Of a stretch of 64,000 nt of DNA, positions 54,090 to 63,281 are shown piece after piece (position 1 is the first letter of the stretch; each line of letters begins with the position of its first letter). The notes beneath the pieces are model-generated. The model was not told the origin of the DNA. It was given only the letters and a program-made list of their open reading frames with translations, and ran no database searches. The stretch comes from Acidimicrobiaceae bacterium. Its GTDB lineage: Bacteria; Actinomycetota; Acidimicrobiia; Acidimicrobiales; Ilumatobacteraceae. The stretch is from assembly GCA_003569125.1 (NCBI GenBank), contig BGOG01000005.1:28592-92591 (forward strand), in the 5' to 3' direction. The position numbers and the translations under genes were made by a program.

Positions 54090-55658
54090 ATGATGATCAA
54101 TCCATATCGCTCAACAAGCAAATGGCTGGCAGTCGTGCCGGTTTTGATGATGCTGGTTTTCGTCGTGGCACCAGTATCGAATATTTTTATAACCTCGCTG
54201 AATATCGAGTCGTTTGCAATTATTGCGAGGCAAACCACTCGAAATACGGTCTGGTTCACAACCTGGCAAGCAATCGTCAGCACGATTCTGGTTCTGCTTT
54301 TCGCCCTGCCGATTGCGGCGATCACGGCAAACTTTGAATTCTTCGGCCGACGGGCGCTGATCTCACTCATCAGCGTGCCGTTCATTTTGCCGACAGTCGT
54401 GGTTGGTGCAGCATTTTTAGAATTGCTTCCGTCGACGATTCACAGAAGCGCCTTGGCGATAATTATTGCCCATATTTATTTTAATTTTGGGCTGGTGGTG
54501 CGACTTGTTTCGACGCGGTGGCAACAAATTCATCCACATCTTGATGATGTCGCGCGCACGCTCGGCGCTTCAAGAACACGTCTGTTTTTAACTGTTACTT
54601 TGCCATTGCTGAAGAAATCATTATTGTCGGCAGGTTTACTCGTGTTCTTGATGTGCTTCACCTCGTATGGTGTTGTTCGAATCTTGGGTGGCCCTGCTCG
54701 ATCAACAATTGAAACAGAGATCTACTTTCGGGCGATGCAACTCGGCGATGTTTCTGGGGCGTTGATTTTGTCGATTTTGCAACTGATCGTTGTTGCTATT
54801 TTGATTTCACTCATCATGCAATTCAGTCGAGCAAAATCAGCAGAATTCGCGCAAACGGTTTATTCACGAATCCGCAAACCGCAGAACTCCGCTCAGACAC
54901 TGATCGTCACATTAGTTGCAGTCACCAGCACACTGGTCGTGATTCTGCCGCTGATCAGCGTTGTGCGTAGATCAATTTTGGTTGGGCAACAAATCAACTT
55001 TTCAATTTGGCGCAGCATTTTTACCGATGCAGAGATATTCAAGTCATTGACAACTTCACTCAGGTATGCAGTTTTTACAGTCGTCATCTCGACGACTATC
55101 GGCTTGCTCGGCGCATGCGCGACTGTCTACGGCTCAAGGCGATACAAATTTGTGAACCTACTCACGGCGTTGCCGGTCGTAGTTTCGGCAGTAACTCTCG
55201 GACTCGGACTGATAATCACATTCGATGTCGACCCGATTGATTGGCGTGGTGCTTGGCTGATGATGCCGGTTGCTCACTGTCTTGTCGCAGTGCCCATCGT
55301 GATGCGAATAATTTCACCGACAATTCGAGACTTGCCAAATGGCCTGCGTGATGCTTCACAAACATTGGGCGCGACAACTTGGCAAATTTGGCGAACAGTC
55401 GATTTGCGAATCATCCAACCCGCCCTTGTGACCGCGGCGGCGATCGCTTGCGCCGTTTCGCTCGGAGAGTTCGGTGCGAGCAGTTTTCTTGTCAGACGCA
55501 ACAATGAGACTTTGCCACTGACGATTTCGCGACTGTTGGCTCGTCCTGGAGAAATTATTCAGGCTCGGGCATACGCAATCGCAACTTTGTTGATTGTTGC
55601 TTGCATCGCGATTGTTGGCTTGGTCGATCATCTCGGCACGAACAAACGGGGTATTTAA
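54090..55658 (+). CDS. thiP: Thiamine ABC importer permease (double-length ThiP)
   Basis: A 522-aa permease with about twelve membrane segments and two EAA loops, one per half: DVARTLGASRTRLFLTVTLP and DASQTLGATTWQIWRTVDLR. That fused two-domain form is the ThiP type. Lies 61 nt after thiB and directly before thiQ. Confidence 0.93.
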   Translation: MMINPYRSTSKWLAVVPVLMMLVFVVAPVSNIFITSLNIESFAIIARQTTRNTVWFTTWQAIVSTILVLLFALPIAAITANFEFFGRRALISLISVPFILPTVVVGAAFLELLPSTIHRSALAIIIAHIYFNFGLVVRLVSTRWQQIHPHLDDVARTLGASRTRLFLTVTLPLLKKSLLSAGLLVFLMCFTSYGVVRILGGPARSTIETEIYFRAMQLGDVSGALILSILQLIVVAILISLIMQFSRAKSAEFAQTVYSRIRKPQNSAQTLIVTLVAVTSTLVVILPLISVVRRSILVGQQINFSIWRSIFTDAEIFKSLTTSLRYAVFTVVISTTIGLLGACATVYGSRRYKFVNLLTALPVVVSAVTLGLGLIITFDVDPIDWRGAWLMMPVAHCLVAVPIVMRIISPTIRDLPNGLRDASQTLGATTWQIWRTVDLRIIQPALVTAAAIACAVSLGEFGASSFLVRRNNETLPLTISRLLARPGEIIQARAYAIATLLIVACIAIVGLVDHLGTNKRGI

Positions 55659-56294
55659 ATGTTGGAATGTCGCAATCTCGTCGTGACTTACGAGTCGACG
55701 ATGGTGCTAGAAAATCTCTCCATATATATAGGTACGGGCGAAATCGTCGCTTTGACTGGTCCGAGTGGCGCAGGCAAAACGACGCTGTTGCGGTGCATCG
55801 CTGGTCTTGCAAAAATTGTGTCTGGCACGATTCACCTGAACGGGGAAGAAATAACCACCAAACCGGCTCATTTGCGATGCATCGGTTTGGTGTTTCAAGA
55901 CAATCAATTGTTTCCGCATTTGAACGTTGCCGAAAATATCGCCTATTCGCTGAGGCTTCAACGAATTAAACAAAAACTGGTGGATGAAAAAGTCGCTGAA
56001 GTTCTAGAACTCGTGGGTCTTGGCCATCTGTCTCGGCGCGAAGTGATCAAACTTTCTGGTGGCGAGGCAAAACGCATTGCAGTTGCCCGAGCACTGGTGG
56101 CACAACCAAAAGTTTTGCTGCTTGACGAACCGCTCAGTGGCCTTGACAAAGAACTACACACGCGACTTTTAGAAGATCTCGGCAACTTACTTCGGCTGCG
56201 TGGCACGACGACTATTCATGTAACTCATGATCAAGATGAAGCTGCAAAAATGGCTGATCGTGTTTTGGATATACGCAATCTGATGCAGCACTGA
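55659..56294 (+). CDS. thiQ: Thiamine ABC importer ATP-binding protein
   Basis: A 211-aa ATPase. Walker A ALTGPSGAGKTTLLRCIAGL, signature LSGGEAKRIAVARALV (KR in place of the usual QR), Walker B VLLLDEPLSGLDKELH and VTHDQDEAAKMADRVL. It starts immediately after the thiP stop and ends the riboswitch operon. Confidence 0.92.
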   Translation: MLECRNLVVTYESTMVLENLSIYIGTGEIVALTGPSGAGKTTLLRCIAGLAKIVSGTIHLNGEEITTKPAHLRCIGLVFQDNQLFPHLNVAENIAYSLRLQRIKQKLVDEKVAEVLELVGLGHLSRREVIKLSGGEAKRIAVARALVAQPKVLLLDEPLSGLDKELHTRLLEDLGNLLRLRGTTTIHVTHDQDEAAKMADRVLDIRNLMQH

Positions 56295-56316
56295 TCTCGC
56301 ACTAATATCTCGCTTG

Positions 56317-56778
56317 ATGTCAAACAGCAAACTTGAAGTTGTCGAACTACAAACTTCAGAAACTTATGAATTACGTACGGCGGTGTTGCGCGACAACACA
56401 CCAACTAGTGATCCTAAATACGCAGAAGATTCGAAAACAGGCACAGTACATCTCGGCATTTTCGATGAACATAAACAGTTGATCGGCACGTCAACTTGGG
56501 TGATCAATCCCTGGCAAAATGACAGTGCTGCTTCGGCAATTCAACTTCGCGGCATGGCTGTTGCCAAAAACCAACAGAATTCGGGGATTGGCGCAATGTT
56601 ATTGACTGCCGGTGTTGCTCACGCCAAGAAACTCGGGGCTAAATATATTTGGGCCAAAGCCCGCGATTCTGCACTGAACTTTTATTTACGGCACGAATTC
56701 GTTGTTGTTGGTGATGGTTTCACTGAAGGCATCACCCAGATGCCGCACCATTTGGTCGTTCGCGAGATCAGTTTTTAA
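56317..56778 (+). CDS. GNAT family N-acetyltransferase
   Basis: A 153-aa GNAT protein. The acetyl-CoA loop is LRGMAVAKNQQNSGIGAMLL (Q-x-x-G-I-G form) and ARDSALNFYLRHEFVVVGDG is motif B. Start ATG 56317, preceded by an in-frame TTG. Substrate unknown. It begins 22 nt after thiQ and could be read through from the thiamine operon; its end overlaps the convergent copCD gene by 11 nt. Confidence 0.87.
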   Translation: MSNSKLEVVELQTSETYELRTAVLRDNTPTSDPKYAEDSKTGTVHLGIFDEHKQLIGTSTWVINPWQNDSAASAIQLRGMAVAKNQQNSGIGAMLLTAGVAHAKKLGAKYIWAKARDSALNFYLRHEFVVVGDGFTEGITQMPHHLVVREISF

Positions 56779-58423
56779 TTTTCACCGTCTGGCTGAAGCG
56801 CAGTGTCTTATTGGTTGTCGGCTTGACGAATAATTCGAGCAACCAGTCACCGCTGCGTGGCACTTGCAGATTTGCTAAAAAGTGATTTACACCAATCGGT
56901 TTCACATCGATGGGTATTGCCGGTATCTCGCCAGTTGCAAGCGAAATTCGCGCGGTCATCGATTTGATTGGCTCAAGGGTTCCACCAGGTGGCGAAAAAA
57001 CTATATGCATCTCGACCAGGCCAACTGTCGCGGGTGTAATCGTTATATCCGCGATCACATTTGATTGAGCCAGAGTTGCCGTGAATGGCGCGGCGGCGTT
57101 GACACTCAGCGGTGGAACAGAAACAAGCACCGCGGTTGCCGCAAGTACAACCAGACCAATAACACTTTCAACAATGATCGTCTTCGAGAACTTGATCTTC
57201 GTCAAATCTCCGCTCTCGACTTCTTTGTCCTTGAATAATTGACGTGCCTTGGTGCCAGCCGCGATCGCCAGCACGACCAGCACGACTTTGACACTTAGAA
57301 CCGTGCCGTAGGACGTTGAAAAAATATTCTTGAACCCGTCCATCATTCGCCAGGCTTGTGCCACACCCGTGGCAACCATGATCGGCATCGCAATGGTTGC
57401 AACAATCGAGAACCAAGCAATCACGCGTGGAGAGTTGCTTTGCCACTTTCGACCCAACAATACGAGTGCTACTAATCCTCCCATCCATGCTGCAACACAG
57501 GCGAAATGCACGATGTCGGTGCCGATGCTCAAAGCCGAAAACTGTCGCATTCCAGGGTGACCAGAAATCGAAAACGATGCCAGCACGACGACGCAAGAAA
57601 TAGTTGCTGCCATTCGCCAGATCGGTTTTTGATGTAGCGCGCGCTTATAAATAATTATTAAAATCAAAAACAACACGACTCCGCGCACCATCAGCCAGGT
57701 GCCGAGTCGCGTCGTCAAGACCTGATCAACCGAAGAGAAAACTTCATTGATGCCCATTGAGTTGCCGAGCGCATACGGTGCCTGCATCAGCAGGACGAGC
57801 AACGACCCGAACACAGCGATCGTCCAAGAACCGTAGGTGATCTTGCCGATTCGAGATGCGCCAGTGATCTGCGTGGCAAGCAACATTGCGCCAATCAAAA
57901 CCATCACACCCAAGAAACTCAACCAACGCGCGAAACCCATAAGTATCTTGACGAAGTTAGAAGCCGAACTCGTTGACAATACTTCCGCTCCAAGTGCCGT
58001 GAGATTCGCACCTTGGAGCCCAATTTGAAAACCAAATGCTCCCTGCACTGGATGGCTATCTGCGGAGACAACCCTCCACACAACCAAATAACTTCCAGGC
58101 TTGAGATCGGGCAGATCTACTCGCACAGTTTTCGCGTCGATTTTGCCGCCGACAGATTCATGAACCGGCGTCGGCAATGAAATCAGCTTTGAATTTGCAT
58201 CAAACAATCTGATCGTGCCAAATGAAATCTCAACCGCTTCACCAAATTTCAAGACGACTTCTTTTGGCGACTGCTCGAGCACCGACGAGGCAGCGGGCTG
58301 ACTTGACTTTAAACCAGCATGAGCGTTGGCAACCCTTGATGGGGCAATCATCACGCCAGCAGATGAGATCGCCAACAGAAAACTAATCCGCGCAGTTTTT
58401 TTCAAATTTGAAAACTTGATCAC
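56768..58423 (-). CDS. CopC-CopD fusion copper protein (YcnJ-like)
   Basis: About 551 aa from GTG 58423, which overlaps the previous stop (GTGA). Signal peptide ends VANA before HAGLKSSQPA, so the mature protein would begin with the Cu-binding His of CopC. VVSADSHPVQGAFGF holds the second His site. Eight or so membrane segments of CopD follow (FACVAAWMGGLVALVLLGR), then a C-terminal extracellular FixH/YtkA-like domain (VEMHIVFSPPGGTLEPIK). Likely delivers or imports copper, fitting cytochrome oxidase needs. Confidence 0.88.
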   Translation of the reverse strand: MIKFSNLKKTARISFLLAISSAGVMIAPSRVANAHAGLKSSQPAASSVLEQSPKEVVLKFGEAVEISFGTIRLFDANSKLISLPTPVHESVGGKIDAKTVRVDLPDLKPGSYLVVWRVVSADSHPVQGAFGFQIGLQGANLTALGAEVLSTSSASNFVKILMGFARWLSFLGVMVLIGAMLLATQITGASRIGKITYGSWTIAVFGSLLVLLMQAPYALGNSMGINEVFSSVDQVLTTRLGTWLMVRGVVLFLILIIIYKRALHQKPIWRMAATISCVVVLASFSISGHPGMRQFSALSIGTDIVHFACVAAWMGGLVALVLLGRKWQSNSPRVIAWFSIVATIAMPIMVATGVAQAWRMMDGFKNIFSTSYGTVLSVKVVLVVLAIAAGTKARQLFKDKEVESGDLTKIKFSKTIIVESVIGLVVLAATAVLVSVPPLSVNAAAPFTATLAQSNVIADITITPATVGLVEMHIVFSPPGGTLEPIKSMTARISLATGEIPAIPIDVKPIGVNHFLANLQVPRSGDWLLELFVKPTTNKTLRFSQTVKIKN

Positions 58424-59091
58424 AGCGGTTCGGGTTTGGCTAAACCTTCGATCTCGGCACGACCCATCAACCATGCCAGACGCTTTGACGGAGATAGTTT
58501 TTTGGCAATATCTGGCAACTCGGTCATGCCCATTGGCTTGCGACTACGCCACAACATAACTTGTTGATCTAATTCGAGGCGTACATAAAGATCTGTCAGG
58601 TCGTCATAACCAAATTCAAAGCCCAAATCAGCGTGATGAATTTCAACTTCGCGCCAACGCAAAAAAACCAGCGACGACATCTCAATAACCCGACCATTCA
58701 AGTTTCGCCCCTGACCTTGCCAGGTTTTTTCGTTGGCGCTCGCCCATGCGGCTTCTAGGCCATAGATACTGACTCGTAAGTCAACAACTAAATCATTTGC
58801 ATTTCGTGCTGACCCAGACTCTATATCCGTATTTCGTTTTTCGATACTTGGATATTGATTACCAACTTCTCCAAGACCTGCGCACTGCAAAAGGTGAACA
58901 TGGCTGTCGGCGTTGCGCGCCAAGTGGGTCAGCACATGTCCACGCGACCAATTTGGCAACCGTGAATCTTGTCGACACTGTTCATCGGTCAAATTCTCGA
59001 GCGCTGCCAACAACTTTTGATGAGCCGCCGCGCAACCAACCACGTGCTCGTTCAACAAATTCGCAGTTTTTCGTTGTTCAGACTCAGTCAT
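58420..59091 (-). CDS. Mycothiol-dependent maleylpyruvate isomerase-type (MDMPI/DinB fold) protein
   Basis: A 223-aa protein. LTDEQCRQDSRLPNWSRGHVLTHLARNADS is the MDMPI_N four-helix bundle; its His and the later WREVEIHHADLG His are the usual metal ligands. Such enzymes use mycothiol as thiol cofactor, supporting an actinobacterial host. The reaction here is unknown. It precedes copCD with coupled translation. Confidence 0.85.
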   Translation of the reverse strand: MTESEQRKTANLLNEHVVGCAAAHQKLLAALENLTDEQCRQDSRLPNWSRGHVLTHLARNADSHVHLLQCAGLGEVGNQYPSIEKRNTDIESGSARNANDLVVDLRVSIYGLEAAWASANEKTWQGQGRNLNGRVIEMSSLVFLRWREVEIHHADLGFEFGYDDLTDLYVRLELDQQVMLWRSRKPMGMTELPDIAKKLSPSKRLAWLMGRAEIEGLAKPEPL

Positions 59092-59101
59092 CTGTTACAA
59101 A

Positions 59102-59884
59102 CTAGTTGCTACTTGACCTTTGTGGAATTACCACAACCGTGCCATCGGGCTCGTGGTGAACTCGAGCCGAAACACCATAGAACTCGGCGAGGATCTCTGA
59201 ACGCAAAACATTTTGCGCGTTACCCGAAGCAACACACGCACCATGGTGCATCAAAACCAGTCGATCGGCGTAGAGGCCGGCCAATGTCAGATCATGCATC
59301 GCTGAAATCACGGTTAATCCTTGTTCGCGTCGCAAAGCATCAACTAGTTCAAGTGCCTGCTGTTGATGACCGATATCAAGTGCAGCCGTTGGTTCGTCAA
59401 GCAGCAACACTGGCGCTTCTTGGGCGAGAGCGCGAGCAATTACCAGCCGTTGCCTTTCGCCACCCGAAAGCGTGCCGACCATTCGCTTTGCGAATTGTGT
59501 CAGATCTAATCGAGTCATAACTTTTTCGATTACGTCTATGTCCTGAGTCGTCTCCGATGCAAAATGTTTTATATATGGATTACGACCGAGTAACACATAC
59601 TCATAAACCGTCATTTCTGCAGGGATCAGTGGGGTCTGCGGTACATACGCAATGTGCTGAGCGCGCCATTTTGCCGACGTCGTTGGAATTTCTTTCTGAT
59701 CAATCGCAACTGAGCCGGAATATTTGACAAGCCCAGCGGCGGCGCGCAGAACCGAAGATTTACCCGCACCGTTCGGACCTATCAAACATAACCACTCGCC
59801 TGAGTTGACAAGATTGTTAAAACTTTTGACGGCGCAATCTCCGTCATATGAAATAGTCAGATCACAGAACCCGAGCGTGCTCAT
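59102..59884 (-). CDS. btuD: Cobalamin/iron-complex ABC importer ATP-binding protein
   Basis: A 260-aa FecE/BtuD-type ATPase. Walker A LIGPNGAGKSSVLRAAAGL, signature LSGGERQRLVIARALA, Walker B VLLLDEPTAALDIGHQ and ISAMHDLTLAGLYADRLVLM. Start overlaps the permease stop by one base. The upstream cobalamin riboswitch points to corrinoid as substrate. Confidence 0.9.
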   Translation of the reverse strand: MSTLGFCDLTISYDGDCAVKSFNNLVNSGEWLCLIGPNGAGKSSVLRAAAGLVKYSGSVAIDQKEIPTTSAKWRAQHIAYVPQTPLIPAEMTVYEYVLLGRNPYIKHFASETTQDIDVIEKVMTRLDLTQFAKRMVGTLSGGERQRLVIARALAQEAPVLLLDEPTAALDIGHQQQALELVDALRREQGLTVISAMHDLTLAGLYADRLVLMHHGACVASGNAQNVLRSEILAEFYGVSARVHHEPDGTVVVIPQRSSSN

Positions 59885-60924
59885 CAGAGATTCTTTCTTG
59901 TGCGCAGCAAAATCAAAAAGAATGGTGCACCAAAAAATGCCGTGACTACCCCGATTGGTGTTTCGGCTGGATCTGCCAATACACGACTCGGGATATCTGC
60001 GGCAACAAGAAATGCCGCACCAAGCAAAACACTGAGTGGCAAAACTCTTCGATAACTAGAACCCGCTATCAGACGTACTGCGTGCGGAACGATGATTCCA
60101 ACAAAACCAATAAGTCCACTAACTGCAACCACCGCTGCGGTGCCAAGAGTTGCAGCCAAAACAATCGTCAATCGAACACGACGAATATTTACCCCAAGTG
60201 CAACCGCCTCGTCATCACCAACTCGCAATACATCTAATAGTCGCCGGTGCAAAAGCAAAACGACCGTACTCACCACAACATATGGCAGCACCAACCGCAC
60301 ATCGCCCCAATTGGCGCTCGAGAGTCGACCAAGCACCCAAGAGAATACTTGTCGGATCACATCATTATTTCGTTGCAGAATAAATGTTTGAATCGCCGTG
60401 GTCAGCGATGTCACGGCCACGCCGGCCAGCACCAAAGTCACGGCCGAACGACTTCGACCAAACGATGTACCGACTGTGTAAGTCACGAGAACTGCGAGCA
60501 ATGCTCCAAGAAATGCTGCCAAGGGCAACGGATCGATCAACCAGGTTGAAGTTTCAGTGCCGCTAAAAGCAAAAACCAAAGTTGCACCGAGACCAGCACC
60601 TGATGCAACACCGAGTAAATACGGGTCTACGAGTGGATTACGAAACACACCTTGATAACTCGCCCCCGAAATCGACAACGTTGATCCAACAATCGCCGCA
60701 AGCACAACTCGTGGAGCTCGAATTAACCAGACGATATTCCAGTCGGCCTTGCTGACTCCGCTGTCAATCGAAATAAATGGAAGTCGATTCAATAGTTCGA
60801 GAGGAACCCTCCACCATGTCGGCCCCGCTGGTCCGATCATCACCCCGACCAACATCGCACAAAGCACCAATATGCCACTCAAGGCAAACCACAATGTTGA
60901 GTGATGACGACCTTGAGTGGACAT
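59884..60924 (-). CDS. btuC: Cobalamin ABC importer permease (FecCD/BtuC family)
   Basis: A 346-aa permease with about ten membrane segments. Typical family stretches: ISGASYQGVFRNPLVDPYLLG, GLIGFVGIIVPHAVRLIAGS (the coupling helix) and DDEAVALGVNIRRVRL. Lies 34 nt after btuF. Confidence 0.92.
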   Translation of the reverse strand: MSTQGRHHSTLWFALSGILVLCAMLVGVMIGPAGPTWWRVPLELLNRLPFISIDSGVSKADWNIVWLIRAPRVVLAAIVGSTLSISGASYQGVFRNPLVDPYLLGVASGAGLGATLVFAFSGTETSTWLIDPLPLAAFLGALLAVLVTYTVGTSFGRSRSAVTLVLAGVAVTSLTTAIQTFILQRNNDVIRQVFSWVLGRLSSANWGDVRLVLPYVVVSTVVLLLHRRLLDVLRVGDDEAVALGVNIRRVRLTIVLAATLGTAAVVAVSGLIGFVGIIVPHAVRLIAGSSYRRVLPLSVLLGAAFLVAADIPSRVLADPAETPIGVVTAFFGAPFFLILLRTRKNL

Positions 60925-60958
60925 TGATTACATCTTTGATGATGGCATTGCTAATTGG

Positions 60959-61885
60959 CTAATTATTCGCAACTGCCAGCGCGACAGCATCACGAATGAC
61001 TTTGACGAACTCAACGATGCGCGGTCCCCATCGGGACGGGATATCTGCAGGAAGCGAAATGACCTGATTGCTGGTGACAGCCTTCAATTTGCCCCAACCA
61101 TCTCTGGCTGCAACCTGTGATGGTGTGTCTGAATCACTTACGAAAATAAGGTCTGGATTCGCCTTAACGATTACTTCAGCAGAAAGTTGTGGATAATCGT
61201 TTCCGGCTTCGACACCGTCGGCAATATTTGTCATCCCAAACAAACCGTAAACCTGACCGATAAACGTATTTGATGTTGCCGAATACAAAGTGTTGTCAAG
61301 TTCATGAAAATAGGTAAGAGGTGTAGATGGCGAAGTTACTTCGGCGACCGCCGCCTTGATATCTGCTTGCATCTGCCCCGACAAGGCAACTGCAGTGTCG
61401 AGATGACCAGTAAGTGCACCGAGTTGTTCAATCTGTTGATAAACCGTTTCGAAGTTCGCCGCCGCTTCGGCCATAAAAACCGGAATTGAGAGAGCCTTGA
61501 GTTGCTCGGTTAATCCGCCTGGATCATAAGCAATAACAACTAAGTCGGGTTTGAAACCGGCGATTGCTTCAACGTTCGGTTCGAACCCCGACAAGGCTGT
61601 ACCAAGCGCGACTGCCTCTGCTGGAAAGTTTGAGTAATCATCAACTGCCACAACTTGCTCACCCGCTCCGATTGCATAAAGCATTTCGGTGGCGGTCGGA
61701 GATAGCGAAATGATTCGCACCGGCTGTGTATCAAGCGTCAACTCACCAACTGTTACGGGGTAAGCCGAACTCGAGATCGTTGTTTCAACTACCGAGGTTT
61801 CAGTTGTTGAGTCACTTCCGCCGCAGGCGGTGAGTGCCGTAAATAAAAAAAGGCCGGCAATGCCGACCAGAGATTTCTTGCGCAT
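60959..61885 (-). CDS. btuF: Cobalamin ABC importer substrate-binding lipoprotein
   Basis: A 308-aa lipoprotein with lipobox LTACGGS near residue 18. BtuF/TroA-type fold: RIISLSPTATEMLYAIGAGE, VALGTALSGFEPNVEAIAGF, PDLVVIAYDPGGL and NPDLIFVSDSD. First gene of the btuFCD operon and preceded by a cobalamin riboswitch on the same strand. Confidence 0.92.
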   Translation of the reverse strand: MRKKSLVGIAGLFLFTALTACGGSDSTTETSVVETTISSSAYPVTVGELTLDTQPVRIISLSPTATEMLYAIGAGEQVVAVDDYSNFPAEAVALGTALSGFEPNVEAIAGFKPDLVVIAYDPGGLTEQLKALSIPVFMAEAAANFETVYQQIEQLGALTGHLDTAVALSGQMQADIKAAVAEVTSPSTPLTYFHELDNTLYSATSNTFIGQVYGLFGMTNIADGVEAGNDYPQLSAEVIVKANPDLIFVSDSDTPSQVAARDGWGKLKAVTSNQVISLPADIPSRWGPRIVEFVKVIRDAVALAVANN

Positions 61886-61929
61886 ATAATTTCCTTCTGT
61901 CCCTCTGGCGAGGATCGTAAGTGAAATGC

Positions 61930-62066
61930 AGTACTAGGCGACCGGACTATGTGATGTCGACTCAATTTCTTGAGATGACTTCACAACTACCGTTGCGAGA
62001 CAGTGCTGGAATCTAACCAGACTTCGCTGAGCATTACATTGCTCCGACTATTGCTGAAGCACCGTA
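61930..62066 (-). promoter_or_regulatory. btuF: Cobalamin (B12) riboswitch upstream of btuF
   Basis: On the minus strand: GGTGCTTCAGC (near 62063-62053), then GGTTAGATTCCAGCACTG and TCTCGCAACGGTAG matching the conserved aptamer core (GGTGAnAATCCAGCACTGTCCCGCAACGG pattern in part), and a B12-box-like AGTCCGGTCGCC at 61948-61937. About 45 nt separate the box from the btuF start. Corrinoid should repress uptake. Confidence 0.8.
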
Positions 62067-62123
62067 AACATATCACTAATCAAGTATTGACACAACTACA
62101 AAACTAAAAAGTTTGGACAATAA

Positions 62124-62714
62124 ATGAATTCGGACGCAGAGAACAATAAAACTGAAAATCCACCGAGCAGCGATCCACGACCCAAAGAACTTCGTACTCC
62201 GAAATCTTTGCTTCTAGTGCACACGGGTCACGGTAAAGGAAAAAGTTCATCGGCATTCGGAGTAATGATTCGTGGTGTTGCACGCGAATGGAAGGTCGGC
62301 GTCGTGCAGTTTATTAAATCTGGAAGTTGGCATGTTGGTGAAGAAAAGATCGGCCGTCAACTTGGAGTTGACTGGTTCGCACTTGGTGAAGGTTTCACTT
62401 GGGATTCGCAAAACTTGGATCAAGATAAAAAAATTGGTGCAGAGGCCTGGGGCAAAGCCAACGAGCTGTTGAGTAGTGGCGTTTATGATTTGTTGATTTT
62501 TGATGAACTTACTTATTTGCTCAATTGGAACTGGACCGAAACTCAACCCGTAATTGAGGCTTTATTGAAACGTCCCGAGCACACAAGTGTTGTGGTCACT
62601 GGTCGAGATGCACCGCAGTCATTGATAGATATCGCCGACACAGTTACCGAGATGCGAAGCATTAAACACGCATACGAGAACGGCTTTAAAGCCAAACGAG
62701 GAATTGATTACTGA
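62124..62714 (+). CDS. cobO: Corrinoid adenosyltransferase CobO/BtuR
   Basis: A 196-aa enzyme. P-loop HTGHGKGKSSSAFGVMIRGV near residue 33, then VVQFIKSGSWHVGEEKI, LIFDELTYLLNWNW and VVTGRDAPQSLIDIADTVTEM, matching CobO/CobA. It forms the Co-C5' bond of adenosylcobalamin. A -35-like TTGACA lies at 62087-62092, without a clear -10. It is divergent from the btu riboswitch region. Stop overlaps cobU by one base. Confidence 0.93.
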   Translation: MNSDAENNKTENPPSSDPRPKELRTPKSLLLVHTGHGKGKSSSAFGVMIRGVAREWKVGVVQFIKSGSWHVGEEKIGRQLGVDWFALGEGFTWDSQNLDQDKKIGAEAWGKANELLSSGVYDLLIFDELTYLLNWNWTETQPVIEALLKRPEHTSVVVTGRDAPQSLIDIADTVTEMRSIKHAYENGFKAKRGIDY

Positions 62715-63281
62715 TGAAACTCGAAACTGCGGACGATTTGTCTCTACCAGTTGGATTAATTCTGCTTTTGGGCGGTGCCCGAAGCGGAAAAAGTGCACTT
62801 GCCGTCGAACTTGCGACACAATCAAACAAATCAGTTGTGTTTATCGCCACCGCTCAAGCCCACGACGAAGACATGAAAAATCGAATCGCGCGACACCAAG
62901 CCGAGCGACCTAGTTGGACAACGATCGAAGCACCGGTTGATTTGAACGCATCGCTGAAAGACTGCGCTGCGAACTCACTGGTGATCATTGATTGTCTGAC
63001 TCTATGGGTTTCTAATCTGATGCTTGCCGGATACAGCGAAGCCGAAATTCGTACCGCCAACACACAAATACTTGCCGCAATCGAGAGGCGAATCGGCACC
63101 ACGGTTGCCGTAAGCAACGAAGTCGGACTTGGCATCGTTCCTGAAACGGCGATTGGCCGCGAGTATCGAGATGTACTGGGGCGAGTAAATCAACAATGGG
63201 CTCGGGCCTGCAAGTCGATCTTTATTTTTAGTCGCCGGAAAGGCGATCAATTTATCCAAACCGAAGGAGTTACTCAAATGA
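62714..63281 (+). CDS. cobU: Adenosylcobinamide kinase/guanylyltransferase CobU (frameshifted end)
   Basis: About 189 aa. P-loop LLLGGARSGKSALAVELA near residue 18, IATAQAHDEDMKNRIARHQ (guanylylation region), DCLTLWVSNL and VSNEVGLGIVPETAIGREYRD. An apparent 302-aa ORF reads on, but removing one T from the T5 run 63225-63229 gives the normal end LVAGKAINLSKPKELLK and a TGA at 63279-63281 that overlaps the cobT ATG (ATGA). Confidence 0.88.
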
